Made by a program: the position numbers and the translations under genes. Below are positions 1-8,518 of a stretch of 64,000 bases of DNA, one piece after another; position 1 is the first letter of the stretch; every line of letters starts with the position of its first letter. Source of the DNA: Micromonospora arborensis (GTDB lineage: Bacteria > Actinomycetota > Actinomycetes > Mycobacteriales > Micromonosporaceae). The notes below the pieces were generated by a model. It was not told the origin of the DNA and ran no database searches. It saw only the letters and a list, made by a program, of their open reading frames with translations. Location: the NCBI RefSeq assembly GCF_003205615.1, contig NZ_PYBV01000063.1:1-64000 (forward strand), written 5' to 3'.

Positions 1-735
1 CGGGACTTCCGGTCCCGTGGTGTGCCGATCGACTGTGTGGGGTTCCAGTCGCACCTGGGCACCTCGTTGGCCAGTGACTACCAGGCGAATCTGCAGCGTT
101 TCGCCGATCTCGGTGTGGATGTGCAGATCACCGAGCTGGACGTGATGAGCGGCGGCAACCAGGCGAACATCTTCGCCGGGGTCACCCGCGCGTGCATGAA
201 CGTCTCACGCTGCACCGGCATCACCACGTGGGGTGTGCGCGACTGTGACTCGTGGCGCGGGTCGGACAATGCCCTGCTCTTCGAGTGCAGCGGTAACAAG
301 AAGGCGGCGTACACGAGCGTCCTGAACGCCCTCAACGCCGGCCCCGGCATCACCCCGTCGCCGACGACCCCCGGGCCGACGACGCCTGGCCCGACCACCC
401 CGCCGCCCACGACGCCGCCGCCCACGACGCCTCCGCCGGGTCCGGACGGTTGCACGGCGTCGGTGTCACTGAACTCGTGGACCGGCGGTTTCGTGGCCAG
501 CGTGAAGGTCACCGCCGGCTCGGCCGGTACGAACGGGTGGAACGTCAGCGTCACGCTTCCCGGTGGCGCGAGTGTCACCAACACCTGGAGCGCGACGGCC
601 AGTGGCTCCACCGGCACGGTGCGGTTCACCAACGTCAACTACAACGGCCGGCTCGGCGCCGGCCAGGTCACCGAGTTCGGCTTCCAGGGCACCGGCAGCG
701 CGGCTGGCGTGACGCCCACCTGCACCGCCTCCTGA
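1..735 (+). CDS. GH10 endo-1,4-beta-xylanase with CBM2, 3' part only
   Basis: This is the C-terminal part of a secreted xylan-degrading enzyme; the frame is open to the first base, so the start lies outside the window. The visible protein begins in the end of a GH10 barrel (GVPIDCVGFQSHL). The catalytic nucleophile Glu is in ITELDV, about residue 45 of the visible part, and WGVRDCDSW is a late GH10 motif. A Pro/Thr linker follows (about residues 118-147), then a family 2 carbohydrate-binding module (about 148-244) that starts and ends with the usual Cys residues and carries exposed Trp residues for cellulose or xylan. A strong hairpin follows the stop and separates it from the convergent GH81 gene. 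The family call is firm; only the full length is unknown. Confidence 0.93.
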   Translation, partial: RDFRSRGVPIDCVGFQSHLGTSLASDYQANLQRFADLGVDVQITELDVMSGGNQANIFAGVTRACMNVSRCTGITTWGVRDCDSWRGSDNALLFECSGNKKAAYTSVLNALNAGPGITPSPTTPGPTTPGPTTPPPTTPPPTTPPPGPDGCTASVSLNSWTGGFVASVKVTAGSAGTNGWNVSVTLPGGASVTNTWSATASGSTGTVRFTNVNYNGRLGAGQVTEFGFQGTGSAAGVTPTCTAS

Positions 736-765
736 CCGAGCACGCCTGACTGAGCTGTTTCACCC

Positions 766-807
766 CGGCCGGTGTGCGGGACCGATCCTGGTCCCGCACA
801 CCGGCCG
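766..807. terminator. Bidirectional terminator hairpin between xylanase and GH81 genes
   Basis: Perfect 18-bp inverted repeat: arm CGGCCGGTGTGCGGGACC at 766-783, complement at 790-807, 6-nt loop. It lies between two convergent stop codons, so it can end transcription from both sides. There is no U-tract, as is common in actinobacteria. Confidence 0.8.
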
Positions 808-822
808 CGACGTGCGGGCCGA

Positions 823-3723
823 TCAGGAGTACGGCAGCCGCAGCACCGACTGGTTGCCGATGCCCACGGTGCTGGGGTTGTTGCCGATCGCCGACCAGAC
901 CTCCACCCGGACCGTGCCGTTGCTCAGCGCGCCCAACGTGCCGGTGGCCGAGGCCAGGCCGGCGCTCTGGGTGTAGTGCTCGTAGCCGGGAACCGGGTCG
1001 GTGGCGAAGTAGCGCAGCGTCTCCACCCGGTCCCAACTGCCGTTGCCGGTGAGGTCGTAGGAGATCCGCGCCTGCACACCGTTGCCGACCGCTGTCCCGG
1101 CGTCCACGAACAGGTCGAACGTGGTCTGCCCGCCGGAGTAGGCGAGGTTGAGGCCGGTCGCCGTGAAGACCTGCGCGTTGGTGGGCGTACCGTCGTGGTT
1201 TCCGTTGGCCGCCGCGACAGTCGTCGTGGCCGCGCCACCGGCGGCGCCCAGCCCACCCCCGGGCAGCAGGTACCGCGTCGGGCTGCCCGAGGTCGGCGGC
1301 GGGGTCGTCGGCGGCGGCGTGGTCGTGGGCGGGGCGGTCGTCGGTGGGGGAGTCGTGGGCGTCGGCCCCGGCGGCACGCCGCCGGCCGCGTTGCCACCAC
1401 TCCAGGTGTACGCCCCGGTGGTGGCCGTCCTGCCGGCCCCCACGGCGAGGGTGGTGCCGTTGGAGAACGTCACAGTGATCGGCGACGCGGTCGGATTCGA
1501 CGCCACGTAGGTGCGCGCGCCGTTGCGGGAGAACACCGCCGACAGCGGGTGGTTGCCGGTGACCGTCGTGTCGACATTACCCAGGGCAGCGAGGTTGCGG
1601 ATCCAGTGGAAGGTGTGCGCCCGGCTCTCGCCCTCCTCCGGGGTGTAGCCGGGGTTCGCGCGGAGGTTCGCCAGCGCCGCGTCGGGGTCGCCGAGAGCCT
1701 GGAACTGCCAGAGGATGTCCTGCCACACCGTCGGCTGCCCGCCGTTGTTACGGACCAGTTCGGCGTAGTTGGTCCGCACGTACGCCGGGTTGTTACCCAG
1801 GTAGAGGTGTCCGCCGGTGACCGGCAGCAGGTTGATGCCCTGGATCATCTCCGGCTCGCCGCTGAACCAGGTGGCGTACGCGCCGCCGTCACCCCAGACC
1901 ATGCCGACCGTCGAGTGCCCGAAGGCCGCGGGGAAGTTCTGGTCGCTGACGTCGAACCAGTACTCCTGGATCGCCGCCGCCTGGGTGGTGTAGAGGAAGA
2001 CGCCGGCGTCGCGGACGGCCGTGTCACCCGTCACCTGCCCCCACTGGATCAGGGCGTTGGCGAAGTTCATGCCCTCCGACGAGGACTCCTGGTTGTTGCC
2101 GGAGCCGAAGGAGCCGTGCCCGGACGCCCAGTCGTGGCCCGCGTAGATGTCGAAGTCGCGCAGGTACGGGAACCGGGTGTCGTCGCGGCGGTAGTTGTTG
2201 GCGTCCCGGATCAGCAGGTCCACCATGCCGCCGTAGCGGCTGGTGGCCGCCCACGCCGGGTCGAACTTCGCCAACGTCGCGGCGGCGGCGACGAAGTAGC
2301 CGTAGTGGAAGTGGTGGTCGTTGAGCTCCTGGTCGGAGCCGTACGACGCCGGGTAGCCGATCAGCGTGCCCCAGTTGTTGTCGTAGTAGAAGACCCTGCT
2401 GGTCTTGCCACTGGACGCGGTGAACCAGTCGGTCAGCGTGGTACGGATCGCGGTCAGCGCGCTGTCGCGCGTCGCGGTGTCGTTGACCAGGTCGGCGATC
2501 TCGGCGATGCGGGCGGCCCGACCGAGCCCCTTGCCGGTCCAGTAGGTGTCGTTGCCGCGCTGGTCCATCGGGTTCGCACGGACGGCGGCCAGTTGGCTGG
2601 TGAGCGTGGCCAGATCGGTGCCGCTCCCGTCGCCGACGGCCGGCAACTCCGGCAGGACACCCTGGAACTTCATGGCGGTACGGAACTGGCTGACGCCGGT
2701 GAGCACCTTCATCCGACCCCGTGCCGACGGGTAGGTCGGTGTGATCGCGGTGGACCCGCTCAGCGACTTCCACTGATGCGGGTAGAGGCTGACCACGGTC
2801 TGCGTGGCGGTCCCCTCCCGGGCGGTCGTGGTGAACGCGTACGTGGTGGTCAGGCCGCTGGTCGCCGGGTTGTAGGCGTACGACACCTGGGTGCCGGTCA
2901 CGTGGGCGTGCGCGTACCGGCCGTAGGTCGCGGCCAGGTCGGCGCGCTCCGCCGCGCTCGACGTCGGTGGCAGGAGTGCGACGGAGAAGTAGCCCCGACC
3001 GGCCAGGGTGGACGAGATCCGGCCGCCCGACACGGTCCAGGTGGCGCCGCTGGGCGCGTAACCGACGTAGTCGTGGCCGTTGACCCGGAAGCCGATGGTG
3101 GCGCCGCTGTTGGACCAGACGTCGGGGGTGCCGGCGGCGCCGATCACCGCGTCCCCACCGGTGGCCTGGAAGTACGCGAAGGGCAGCCCGTGGCCGATGG
3201 TGGCGCGTAAAGTCCGGGTGCCGTCGCTCCAGTGCGGGCTGACTGTCCAGTCGGTCCAGCCGTCGACTCTGACCAGCGGCGCGGCGAGCCCGGCCACGCC
3301 GACCCGGATGTCCTGCACGTACGGGTAGTGGAATTCGCCGACGCCGGTCGCGGTGCCGCTGATGGCGGCCGTGGAGTTGGCCGAGAAGCCGAGGCCGTCG
3401 GTGAAGGTGTCGTACGAGGTCGGGTGGGCGTGCAGGGGTTCACTGAAGGCGCAGTCGGTGCGCTTCCACAGCAGCGAGGACCACCAGTCGTTGGTGGGCA
3501 CCGGCCCGGCGGGCGCGTTGGCGGTGGCGAACTGCCGGGGGTTGCTGGACATCGCGCCGCATCCGCTGGGGAGCGGGCCGACGGGGGTGGTGGTGTAGCT
3601 GCCGGCGCCGACGGGTGCGGCCTCGGCTGCGCGGGTGACGGGGATCGCGAGACCGCCGACGACCAGGGCCAGAGCGGTGGCGGTGGCCAGGGCCCAGCGG
3701 CGGTGGGGGACGGGAGGTTTCAT
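823..3723 (-). CDS. GH81 endo-1,3-beta-glucanase with C-terminal beta-glucan-binding module
   Basis: A 966-residue secreted enzyme that should cleave beta-1,3-glucans such as fungal cell-wall glucan. Residues 1-35 form a signal peptide (basic start, hydrophobic core, AxA-like end). The GH81 catalytic part covers about 50-720, with PTNDWWSSLLW near its start and the acidic active-site motif NNQESSSEG in the middle. A Pro/Thr linker (about 790-823) leads to a module of about 140 residues beginning RYLLPGG, which resembles CBM56-type beta-1,3-glucan binders. The ATG start has GGAGG four bases upstream. A palindromic LacI-type box lies about 80 bp upstream. The family is clear; the CBM number is by resemblance. 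Confidence 0.92.
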   Translation of the reverse strand: MKPPVPHRRWALATATALALVVGGLAIPVTRAAEAAPVGAGSYTTTPVGPLPSGCGAMSSNPRQFATANAPAGPVPTNDWWSSLLWKRTDCAFSEPLHAHPTSYDTFTDGLGFSANSTAAISGTATGVGEFHYPYVQDIRVGVAGLAAPLVRVDGWTDWTVSPHWSDGTRTLRATIGHGLPFAYFQATGGDAVIGAAGTPDVWSNSGATIGFRVNGHDYVGYAPSGATWTVSGGRISSTLAGRGYFSVALLPPTSSAAERADLAATYGRYAHAHVTGTQVSYAYNPATSGLTTTYAFTTTAREGTATQTVVSLYPHQWKSLSGSTAITPTYPSARGRMKVLTGVSQFRTAMKFQGVLPELPAVGDGSGTDLATLTSQLAAVRANPMDQRGNDTYWTGKGLGRAARIAEIADLVNDTATRDSALTAIRTTLTDWFTASSGKTSRVFYYDNNWGTLIGYPASYGSDQELNDHHFHYGYFVAAAATLAKFDPAWAATSRYGGMVDLLIRDANNYRRDDTRFPYLRDFDIYAGHDWASGHGSFGSGNNQESSSEGMNFANALIQWGQVTGDTAVRDAGVFLYTTQAAAIQEYWFDVSDQNFPAAFGHSTVGMVWGDGGAYATWFSGEPEMIQGINLLPVTGGHLYLGNNPAYVRTNYAELVRNNGGQPTVWQDILWQFQALGDPDAALANLRANPGYTPEEGESRAHTFHWIRNLAALGNVDTTVTGNHPLSAVFSRNGARTYVASNPTASPITVTFSNGTTLAVGAGRTATTGAYTWSGGNAAGGVPPGPTPTTPPPTTAPPTTTPPPTTPPPTSGSPTRYLLPGGGLGAAGGAATTTVAAANGNHDGTPTNAQVFTATGLNLAYSGGQTTFDLFVDAGTAVGNGVQARISYDLTGNGSWDRVETLRYFATDPVPGYEHYTQSAGLASATGTLGALSNGTVRVEVWSAIGNNPSTVGIGNQSVLRLPYS

Positions 3724-3803
3724 GGTGCCTCCATCGCGCGCCGGGGTGCGGCCCTAGCCGGGTCCGACGCGTTGCGTCTGAATTGGGGGAGAAGGTCAAG
3801 CGA

Positions 3804-3815
3804 GAGAGCGCTCTC
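3804..3815. promoter_or_regulatory. LacI-family (CebR-like) operator upstream of the GH81 gene
   Basis: Perfect 12-bp palindrome GAGAGCGCTCTC. It resembles the actinobacterial TGGGAGCGCTCCCA boxes bound by CebR-type LacI regulators of polysaccharide use. It sits about 80-92 bp upstream of the GH81 start, where a repressor could act. No LacI gene is in the window, so the regulator would act in trans. Confidence 0.6.
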
Positions 3816-3880
3816 ACAGCAACGGTAATGGAGTACTGAGATCCCCGTCAATGTGTCCTACCCGTTGCGTGCCGATGTCG

Positions 3881-4288
3881 CTAGGCGCCGGCGCCCGCGC
3901 TCGTTGCGACGACCGATCCGTCGGAGTCGTCGAGGTCGCTCAGCAGCGCCTCGGGCGCCCGCATCCGCCACGCGTCGGTCACCAGCTCGTTCAGTCGCTC
4001 GACCTCGACCGCCGGTAGGCGCAGCAACACCAGGGGCAGGCCGTCGTAGCCGGGCGCGGTGAAGAACAGGTCGGGCTCGCCGAGCAGGAGCGCCTGCTTC
4101 TCGGCCTCGTCGCCGACGAACAGCACCGCGACGTCGAGTCGGATGACCCGCGGCTTCCCCGGGACGCGCTCCGGATAGGACCAGACGAAGCCCTTGTCGG
4201 CCACCCGGAAGTCGAAGCCGTCGCTGGCGATCTCCGCCGTGTGCGGCAGCGCCAGCGCCAGACGGCGTACGTCATCGGCGTCAGCCAC
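3881..4288 (-). CDS. MmcQ/YjbR family protein
   Basis: A 135-residue protein of the MmcQ/YjbR fold, small DNA-binding-like proteins of unknown physiological role. Typical features are the helical start (ADADDVRRLALALPHT), a central beta region with VADKGFVWSYP and VIRLDVAVLFVGDEAE, and the late FFTAPGYDGLPLVLLRL segment. I chose the GTG at 4288 because AGGAGG lies just upstream; a longer reading to 4393 adds a low-complexity stretch foreign to the family. It lies 40 bp downstream of the DUF1223 gene on the same strand, so the two may be co-transcribed. No catalytic residues are known. Confidence 0.8.
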   Translation of the reverse strand: MADADDVRRLALALPHTAEIASDGFDFRVADKGFVWSYPERVPGKPRVIRLDVAVLFVGDEAEKQALLLGEPDLFFTAPGYDGLPLVLLRLPAVEVERLNELVTDAWRMRAPEALLSDLDDSDGSVVATSAGAGA

Positions 4289-4328
4289 CGAGCCTCCTCG
4301 CACCCCGCACCACCCGCATGTGTCGAGA

Positions 4329-5027
4329 TTACGCGGTGGACAACTCGATGGTGGTGGCGCCGACGATGCCCTGCTCGCCGTTCTCCTGCACATAGCCGAC
4401 GACCGTCGCGCCGCCCGGGTCGAGATCCGGCGGCACCGCCAGCTCCACCCGTCCCCGCCCGGTGTTCAGGCTCATCGACGTGAAGGCGCGTACGACGTTG
4501 TCCTGCCGCAGCGTCCGCCCGGCGTTCTCGCCTCGGGCGACCTCGCTGACCAGCCCGCGCTCCACCACCGCCACGTTCAACACCGTGCGCCCCGGCGGCT
4601 GCCCGGCCTGGTAGTCCACCACCACCCGATGCCCGCCGTCGGCGTCGGCGACGGAGAGTGCGAGAGGCGTGGTCATGGTCGACGTCAGGGCCGACGCGAT
4701 CGCACTCGCCGCCCGCCGACGGTCGGATCCGACGAACTCGACGGTGCCGTTGACGACCATCTGCGGTGTGTACAGGCGTCCGGTGCCGAAGGCGCGGGCG
4801 TACGCCTCCTGCCGTGCGGTGTACGCCGCGTCCGCGAATCGGTCGGGCCAGCCCAGATAGTCCCAGTAGTCGACGTGGAATCCGAGGGCGTAGACGGGCC
4901 GCCCCCGCTCCCGGGCGTCGCGCTCGATCTCGGTCAGCACCTCCTCGGCGGGAGGGCAGCTCGAGCAGCCCTGGGACGTGAACATCTCCACGACGGCGAT
5001 GCCGCCGTCCGTCGACGGGTCTGTCAT
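4329..5027 (-). CDS. DUF1223 thioredoxin-fold protein
   Basis: A 232-residue DUF1223 protein. The start VVEMFTSQGCSSCPPAEEVL shows the thioredoxin-like first strand followed by a CSSC redox motif near residues 21-24. HVDYWDYLGWPD and YTPQMVVNG are further family hallmarks. Many homologues are exported, but no signal peptide is seen here, so a cytoplasmic site is likely. The second half (about 130-232) is a beta-rich domain. GGAG lies nine bases before the ATG. The function is unknown; a redox role is inferred only from the CxxC motif. Confidence 0.85.
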   Translation of the reverse strand: MTDPSTDGGIAVVEMFTSQGCSSCPPAEEVLTEIERDARERGRPVYALGFHVDYWDYLGWPDRFADAAYTARQEAYARAFGTGRLYTPQMVVNGTVEFVGSDRRRAASAIASALTSTMTTPLALSVADADGGHRVVVDYQAGQPPGRTVLNVAVVERGLVSEVARGENAGRTLRQDNVVRAFTSMSLNTGRGRVELAVPPDLDPGGATVVGYVQENGEQGIVGATTIELSTA

Positions 5028-5179
5028 GTGGCGCGTCTCCTCCCGCGAGCCGATCGGGCGGCGCTGCTGCCGGCCGGCGCCGCTGCGTTTCCCGCTACGG
5101 CCGAGACAATGCGCGTGCTGTCGCCCCCCGGGGCCGGCCTCGACGGGAGCGGTGCCCGGGTGGGTGGTTGGATGGTCGG

Positions 5180-5482
5180 GTGCAGTTCACCGTGACAGAC
5201 GTGCCGGAGCGGGAGCGATTCGAGGCGCGCGACGAGGCGGGTGTGGTCGCCGGGGTCGTCACCTACCAGCTGACCGGCACCATCATCGCCTACACCCACA
5301 CCGAGGTCGATCCGGCGTTCGAGGGCAGGGGCGTCGGCTCGACGCTGGCCCGCGCGGTGATGGACGACGCCCGGGCCAGGAAGCGGACCGTGGTGCCCAT
5401 CTGCCCGTTCCTCGCCGACTGGCTGGTCAAGCACCCGGAGTACGAGGGCATCGTGGTCCGAACGACTCGCAAGGTCAAATAG
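5180..5482 (+). CDS. Short GNAT-family N-acetyltransferase (YjdJ-like)
   Basis: A 100-residue protein of the short GNAT subgroup with only the minimal acetyl-CoA-binding core. The motif HTEVDPAFEGRGVGSTLARAVMDDAR contains the V-shaped splay and the R/Q-x-x-G-x-G/A pyrophosphate loop (EGRGVGS). It is followed by VPICPFLADWLVKHPEYEGIV, typical of this family. The GTG at 5180 gives MQFTVTDVPER; a TTG four codons earlier is possible. The substrate is unknown. It stands alone, convergent with the exonuclease gene, with a hairpin between them. Confidence 0.83.
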   Translation: MQFTVTDVPERERFEARDEAGVVAGVVTYQLTGTIIAYTHTEVDPAFEGRGVGSTLARAVMDDARARKRTVVPICPFLADWLVKHPEYEGIVVRTTRKVK

Positions 5483-5540
5483 GTTCCGAACGGGCAGGGG
5501 CTTCGCTACGGCGCCGAGGCGATCCCCTCCACTCGCCGAC

Positions 5541-5572
5541 GTTGGGGTATCCGGGGCGGTTGATACCCCAAC
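5541..5572. terminator. Bidirectional terminator hairpin
   Basis: Perfect 11-bp inverted repeat, GTTGGGGTATC at 5541-5551 and GATACCCCAAC at 5562-5572, with a 10-nt loop. It lies between the convergent acetyltransferase and exonuclease genes. The rest of the 170-bp interval shows nothing else. Confidence 0.7.
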
Positions 5573-5655
5573 ATCGCCGATGTGGTGTCGATCATGTCGA
5601 TGGCTGACCCGCGCCTCGCGGCGTGGCTCCGGGCCGGACGCCGCGAGGGCGCTGG

Positions 5656-6582
5656 TCAGGTGTCGGCGCGGGCGGCGAGAGCGTCCACCAGCCGGCGGGC
5701 CGAGCCGGCCAGGTTCCACCGCTCGGCAAGCTCGACCAGCCGGTCCGGGTCGACCGGGGCGGTGGGCAGCGCGGTGGGCAGCTCCGGCAGTGGCACGTCC
5801 AGGGCGACCCGGACCACCGTCGGCGCGACGCCCAGGTAGTCGCGGGCTGCGGCGAGCTTGGTGCGCAACCCCGGTGCGAAGGACGAGTCGGAGTCGTCGA
5901 GCGCGGCCAGGATGCCGGCGACGCTGCCGTACCGCTCGATGAGCCGGGCGGCCGTCTTCTCACCGACACCCGCCACCCCGGGCAGCCCGTCGCTGGGGTC
6001 GCCGCGGAGGGCGGCGAAGTCGGCGTACCGGTCGGCCGGCACGCCGTAGCGGGCCCGCACCGCGGCGTCGTCGCAGTCGTCGAGCTTGGCGACACCACGC
6101 CCGACGTAGAGCAACCGGACCGGCCGGGCGTCGTCGATGAGCTGGAACAGGTCCCGGTCGCCGGAGACCACCTCGACCGGGCCCGGCTGCGTCACCGAGA
6201 GCGTGCCGAGCACGTCGTCGGCCTCGTAACCGGTCGCGCCGACTGAGGTGATGCCGACCGCGGCCAGCACCTCCAGGATCATCGGCACCTGCGGGGAGAG
6301 TGTGTCCGGAACGACTTCGCCGCCCTGCGGGGCAACCCGGTGCGCCTTGTACGACGGCAGCAGGTCGACCCGCCACGCGGGACGCCAGTCGTAATCCAGT
6401 GCGCAGACCATCCGGTCGGCGCCGCGTCCACGAATGAGGGTTGCCAGCATGTCGAGGAAACCGCGCACCGCGTTGACCGGGGTGCCGTCCTCGGCTCGGG
6501 CGGCAGACTCCGGAATGCCGAAGAAGGCCCGGAAGTAGAGGCTGGCTGAATCGATCAGCAGGATCGGGGGTCGGTGTGCCAC
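5656..6582 (-). CDS. 5'-3' exonuclease (FEN/PolA N-terminal-domain family)
   Basis: A 308-residue stand-alone flap-type 5' nuclease, related to the N-terminal domain of DNA polymerase I and useful in primer removal or repair. The metal-site acidic motifs are all present: LLIDSASLYFRAFFG at the start, CALDYDWRPAWR with the SYKAHR helical arch, GYEADDVLG and SGDRDLFQL. The helix-3-turn-helix DNA-binding motif GDPSDGLPGVAGVGEKTAARL is near residue 190. The length fits stand-alone actinobacterial copies. The start is GTG. The gene upstream on the same strand is a small membrane protein, and the two may share a transcript. Confidence 0.93.
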   Translation of the reverse strand: MAHRPPILLIDSASLYFRAFFGIPESAARAEDGTPVNAVRGFLDMLATLIRGRGADRMVCALDYDWRPAWRVDLLPSYKAHRVAPQGGEVVPDTLSPQVPMILEVLAAVGITSVGATGYEADDVLGTLSVTQPGPVEVVSGDRDLFQLIDDARPVRLLYVGRGVAKLDDCDDAAVRARYGVPADRYADFAALRGDPSDGLPGVAGVGEKTAARLIERYGSVAGILAALDDSDSSFAPGLRTKLAAARDYLGVAPTVVRVALDVPLPELPTALPTAPVDPDRLVELAERWNLAGSARRLVDALAARADT

Positions 6583-6640
6583 GCCGGACAGCCTGGCACA
6601 AGCCTCCGACGATCAGGGGTACGCCCGGCCGTCGGCGGGG

Positions 6641-6868
6641 TCAGCGCTGCTCGTCGCGCCGGTAGACGGTCTCCCGCCGAGCCAGGTGCTGCACGACGTA
6701 ACTGGTCACCAGCAGCAGGATCGCGACCACCACCTCGACCCAGGCCGCGACGCCGTCGGCCACGGTGACGCCGATGATCAGCAGGACCAGGCCGACGAGT
6801 GCGAGGACCCCGGCCCACAGTTGGCGGCGACGGCGTGTCGCGACGCGGTTCGCCTCGTTCGCTGCCAT
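6641..6868 (-). CDS. Small two-helix membrane protein
   Basis: A 75-residue protein of unknown function. A basic start (RVATRRRRQ) is followed by two hydrophobic helices (about 17-37 and 42-62) and a charged tail ending RRDEQR, so both ends are probably cytoplasmic. The ATG has a clear GGAGG five bases upstream. A 10-bp hairpin lies immediately before this ribosome-binding site. It ends 58 bp before the exonuclease start. I recognise no family. Confidence 0.7.
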   Translation of the reverse strand: MAANEANRVATRRRRQLWAGVLALVGLVLLIIGVTVADGVAAWVEVVVAILLLVTSYVVQHLARRETVYRRDEQR

Positions 6869-6879
6869 GTGGTCCTCCC

Positions 6880-6909
6880 GGTCGGGGAGTCCGCGTGGGC
6901 TCCCCGACC
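6880..6909 (-). promoter_or_regulatory. Leader hairpin in front of the small membrane protein gene
   Basis: Perfect 10-bp inverted repeat, GGTCGGGGAG at 6880-6889 and CTCCCCGACC at 6900-6909. On the minus strand it ends only a few bases before the GGAGG ribosome-binding site of the downstream gene. It could be a 5'-UTR element affecting translation, or the terminator of something upstream. No function is proven. Confidence 0.4.
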
Positions 6910-7209
6910 CAGGCTAGGGCCCCGGCTGCCACTCGAAGGGGAAAACCACGGTGCGGGCGGGTTCTCGCACGGCCCGAGCCGTCGTCACGGGGCAGCCCGG
7001 TTGGACCAGCCTCGTCCGTCGTACGATTCCGTCGGTGGCGCCGCTAAGCGGCGGTACGGCGAGGCGCAGTCCCCGGACGGCGTCGTCGCGGTGGTGGCGT
7101 CCGGGGGATGCCGGTCCGGCTTACGCTGAGCACCGCCGCGTTGCGGCTGGGGCGGAGGCACTGGTGGAGGGCCGGCAGCCGACCAGGTGCCGTGACGCGG
7201 GGAGGGCCG

Positions 7210-7860
7210 ATGGACGAGCGAGCAGCGCGTCAGGCGGAGTTGCTCGCTCAGGTGGGGGCCAGATTGGCCCCGGGCGAGGCCCTGCGGGAGGCGTGCTGGT
7301 TCACCCGTGTCCCGGGCCGCCGATCGGCCGGGGAGGTGTTCCGTGCCGAGGTGAACCCGCTGCGGGTGGCGGAGGGGCTGGCCTGGGATGCTGCCGGGGT
7401 GACGGCCTCCACCGGGCCGGGGATCGAGTGGTACCAGGCGGCCCGCAACGGGGTGCTCGGCGGTCCGCCAGGTTCGCTGGGGGTCGAGCTTGACGAGCAG
7501 TTGCCCGAGCCCAGAGTCGCCCAGGTGCTGGCGCTGACAAACCGTCGTGTGCTGGTGCTGCGCCGGCAGGGCGTTCGACCGACCGTGACGGAGCCAGCCC
7601 CCGGGGGCGGGCTCCGGGACCGCCTGTCGGCGGCGGCTCGCCAGGTGCGGGCGGCCTGGCAGGGGCCCAGCCCGGCGGATCGCGACGCGCCGCTGGAGGT
7701 GGCCTGGCAGGTGGGCCTCGAGCAGTTGGCCCGCATCGACGCGCTGCCCGGCGGCACTATCGGGCGCCTCGCGCTGCTCTTCGCTGACGGCTCCTGGATC
7801 GTGCTTGGCCCGCCGGACGCCGCAACCGCGCTGCGGATGGCGGCGTCCCGCGCCGGCTGA
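7210..7860 (+). CDS. Hypothetical protein with a possible PH-like C-terminal part
   Basis: A 216-residue cytoplasmic protein without a signal peptide or membrane helix. The start DERAARQAELLAQVGARLAPGE is helical. From about residue 95 the pattern VLALTNRRVLVLRR, and later IGRLALLFADGSWIVLG, resembles the beta-strand repeats of bacterial PH-like domains; this is only a resemblance. The ATG at 7210 is chosen because GGGGAGGG lies just before it; an in-frame GTG at 7108 lacks one and adds an Arg-rich tail. No partner gene suggests a role. Confidence 0.6.
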   Translation: MDERAARQAELLAQVGARLAPGEALREACWFTRVPGRRSAGEVFRAEVNPLRVAEGLAWDAAGVTASTGPGIEWYQAARNGVLGGPPGSLGVELDEQLPEPRVAQVLALTNRRVLVLRRQGVRPTVTEPAPGGGLRDRLSAAARQVRAAWQGPSPADRDAPLEVAWQVGLEQLARIDALPGGTIGRLALLFADGSWIVLGPPDAATALRMAASRAG

Positions 7861-7941
7861 TCCGTCGATCATCCACCTGCACAGACGCGGCCTGCGTCGA
7901 ATTTGAACCAGGGCCATCTGTCGGACGTCAGTCGCGATGTG

Positions 7942-8355
7942 ATGCGAGCATTGTCAAGCAGTGAACACAACGTCGTCCTGGCGTCGGGAATCGCCGTACT
8001 GGTCTTCCGGTGGAGCGAAAGCTCGGCGTGTCAGCAGTTTCAGCCGGAACTCGACAAGTTTGTAGCTCAGTACCCGGAGTGCCCGGTCTGGACGGTCGAA
8101 GCCGTCGAGCAGAAGGACCTGGCCGAGCTGCATCATCTGCGGGCGCTGCCCACCATCGTCGTCTACCGGGACGGCCTGCCGGCCCGGCGATTCGCGGGGT
8201 CGATGCTGGCGGACGACCTGGCGGAGACGGTGACCGAGGTGGCTCAGGCCGATATGCAGGAGGAGCTCAACGACTGGATGAGCGAGATGGTGGAGACCGG
8301 TGAGGCCGGATCTCCGTTCGTGTCAGCGTCCCGCTCCTCAGGGCCTGTTTCATAA
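7942..8355 (+). CDS. Thioredoxin-like protein lacking the CxxC pair
   Basis: About 137 residues with a thioredoxin-like order: IAVLVFRWSESSACQQFQPELDKF (strand, active-site loop, helix), VWTVEAVEQKDLAELHHLRALPTIVVYRDG (with the cis-Pro TPT-like segment as LPTIV) and a C-terminal helix. Where thioredoxins have WCGPC, this protein has a serine-rich loop with one Cys, so a classic disulfide exchange is unlikely. The tail from about residue 115 is acidic, then Ser-rich. The start is uncertain: no good ribosome-binding site is seen and GTG 7939 or TTG 7903 are alternatives. It is convergent with an acetyltransferase gene. Confidence 0.62.
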   Translation: MRALSSSEHNVVLASGIAVLVFRWSESSACQQFQPELDKFVAQYPECPVWTVEAVEQKDLAELHHLRALPTIVVYRDGLPARRFAGSMLADDLAETVTEVAQADMQEELNDWMSEMVETGEAGSPFVSASRSSGPVS

Positions 8356-8401
8356 GAACTGGTCGGCCGGTGGCGGAGTCCGGACGACGACCGGCGGCGT
8401 T

Positions 8402-8444
8402 GCGGTTTCGTTCGGATACCACACCAGTGTCCGAACGAAACCGC
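8402..8444. terminator. Bidirectional terminator hairpin
   Basis: GCGGTTTCGTTCGGA pairs perfectly with TCCGAACGAAACCGC (15 bp; 18 bp with one mismatch), with a short loop. It sits between the thioredoxin-like gene and the convergent acetyltransferase. Confidence 0.75.
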
Positions 8445-8518
8445 GCCGTGCCGAATCGCCGCCCGGGCTCCGCCTCGGCTCGACCGCCGTGGATGCAGAA
8501 CGGCCGTTCGCACCGTGG

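Noticed and set aside
345..450. Tandem short repeats in the xylanase (and GH81) linkers
   Set aside because: They encode Pro/Thr linkers between domains; not a CRISPR or satellite.
772..3210. A long plus-strand open frame (812 codons) opposite the GH81 gene
   Set aside because: It is the mirror of the GC-rich codon bias of the GH81 gene, has no ribosome-binding site, is Arg/Gly-rich and resembles no family.
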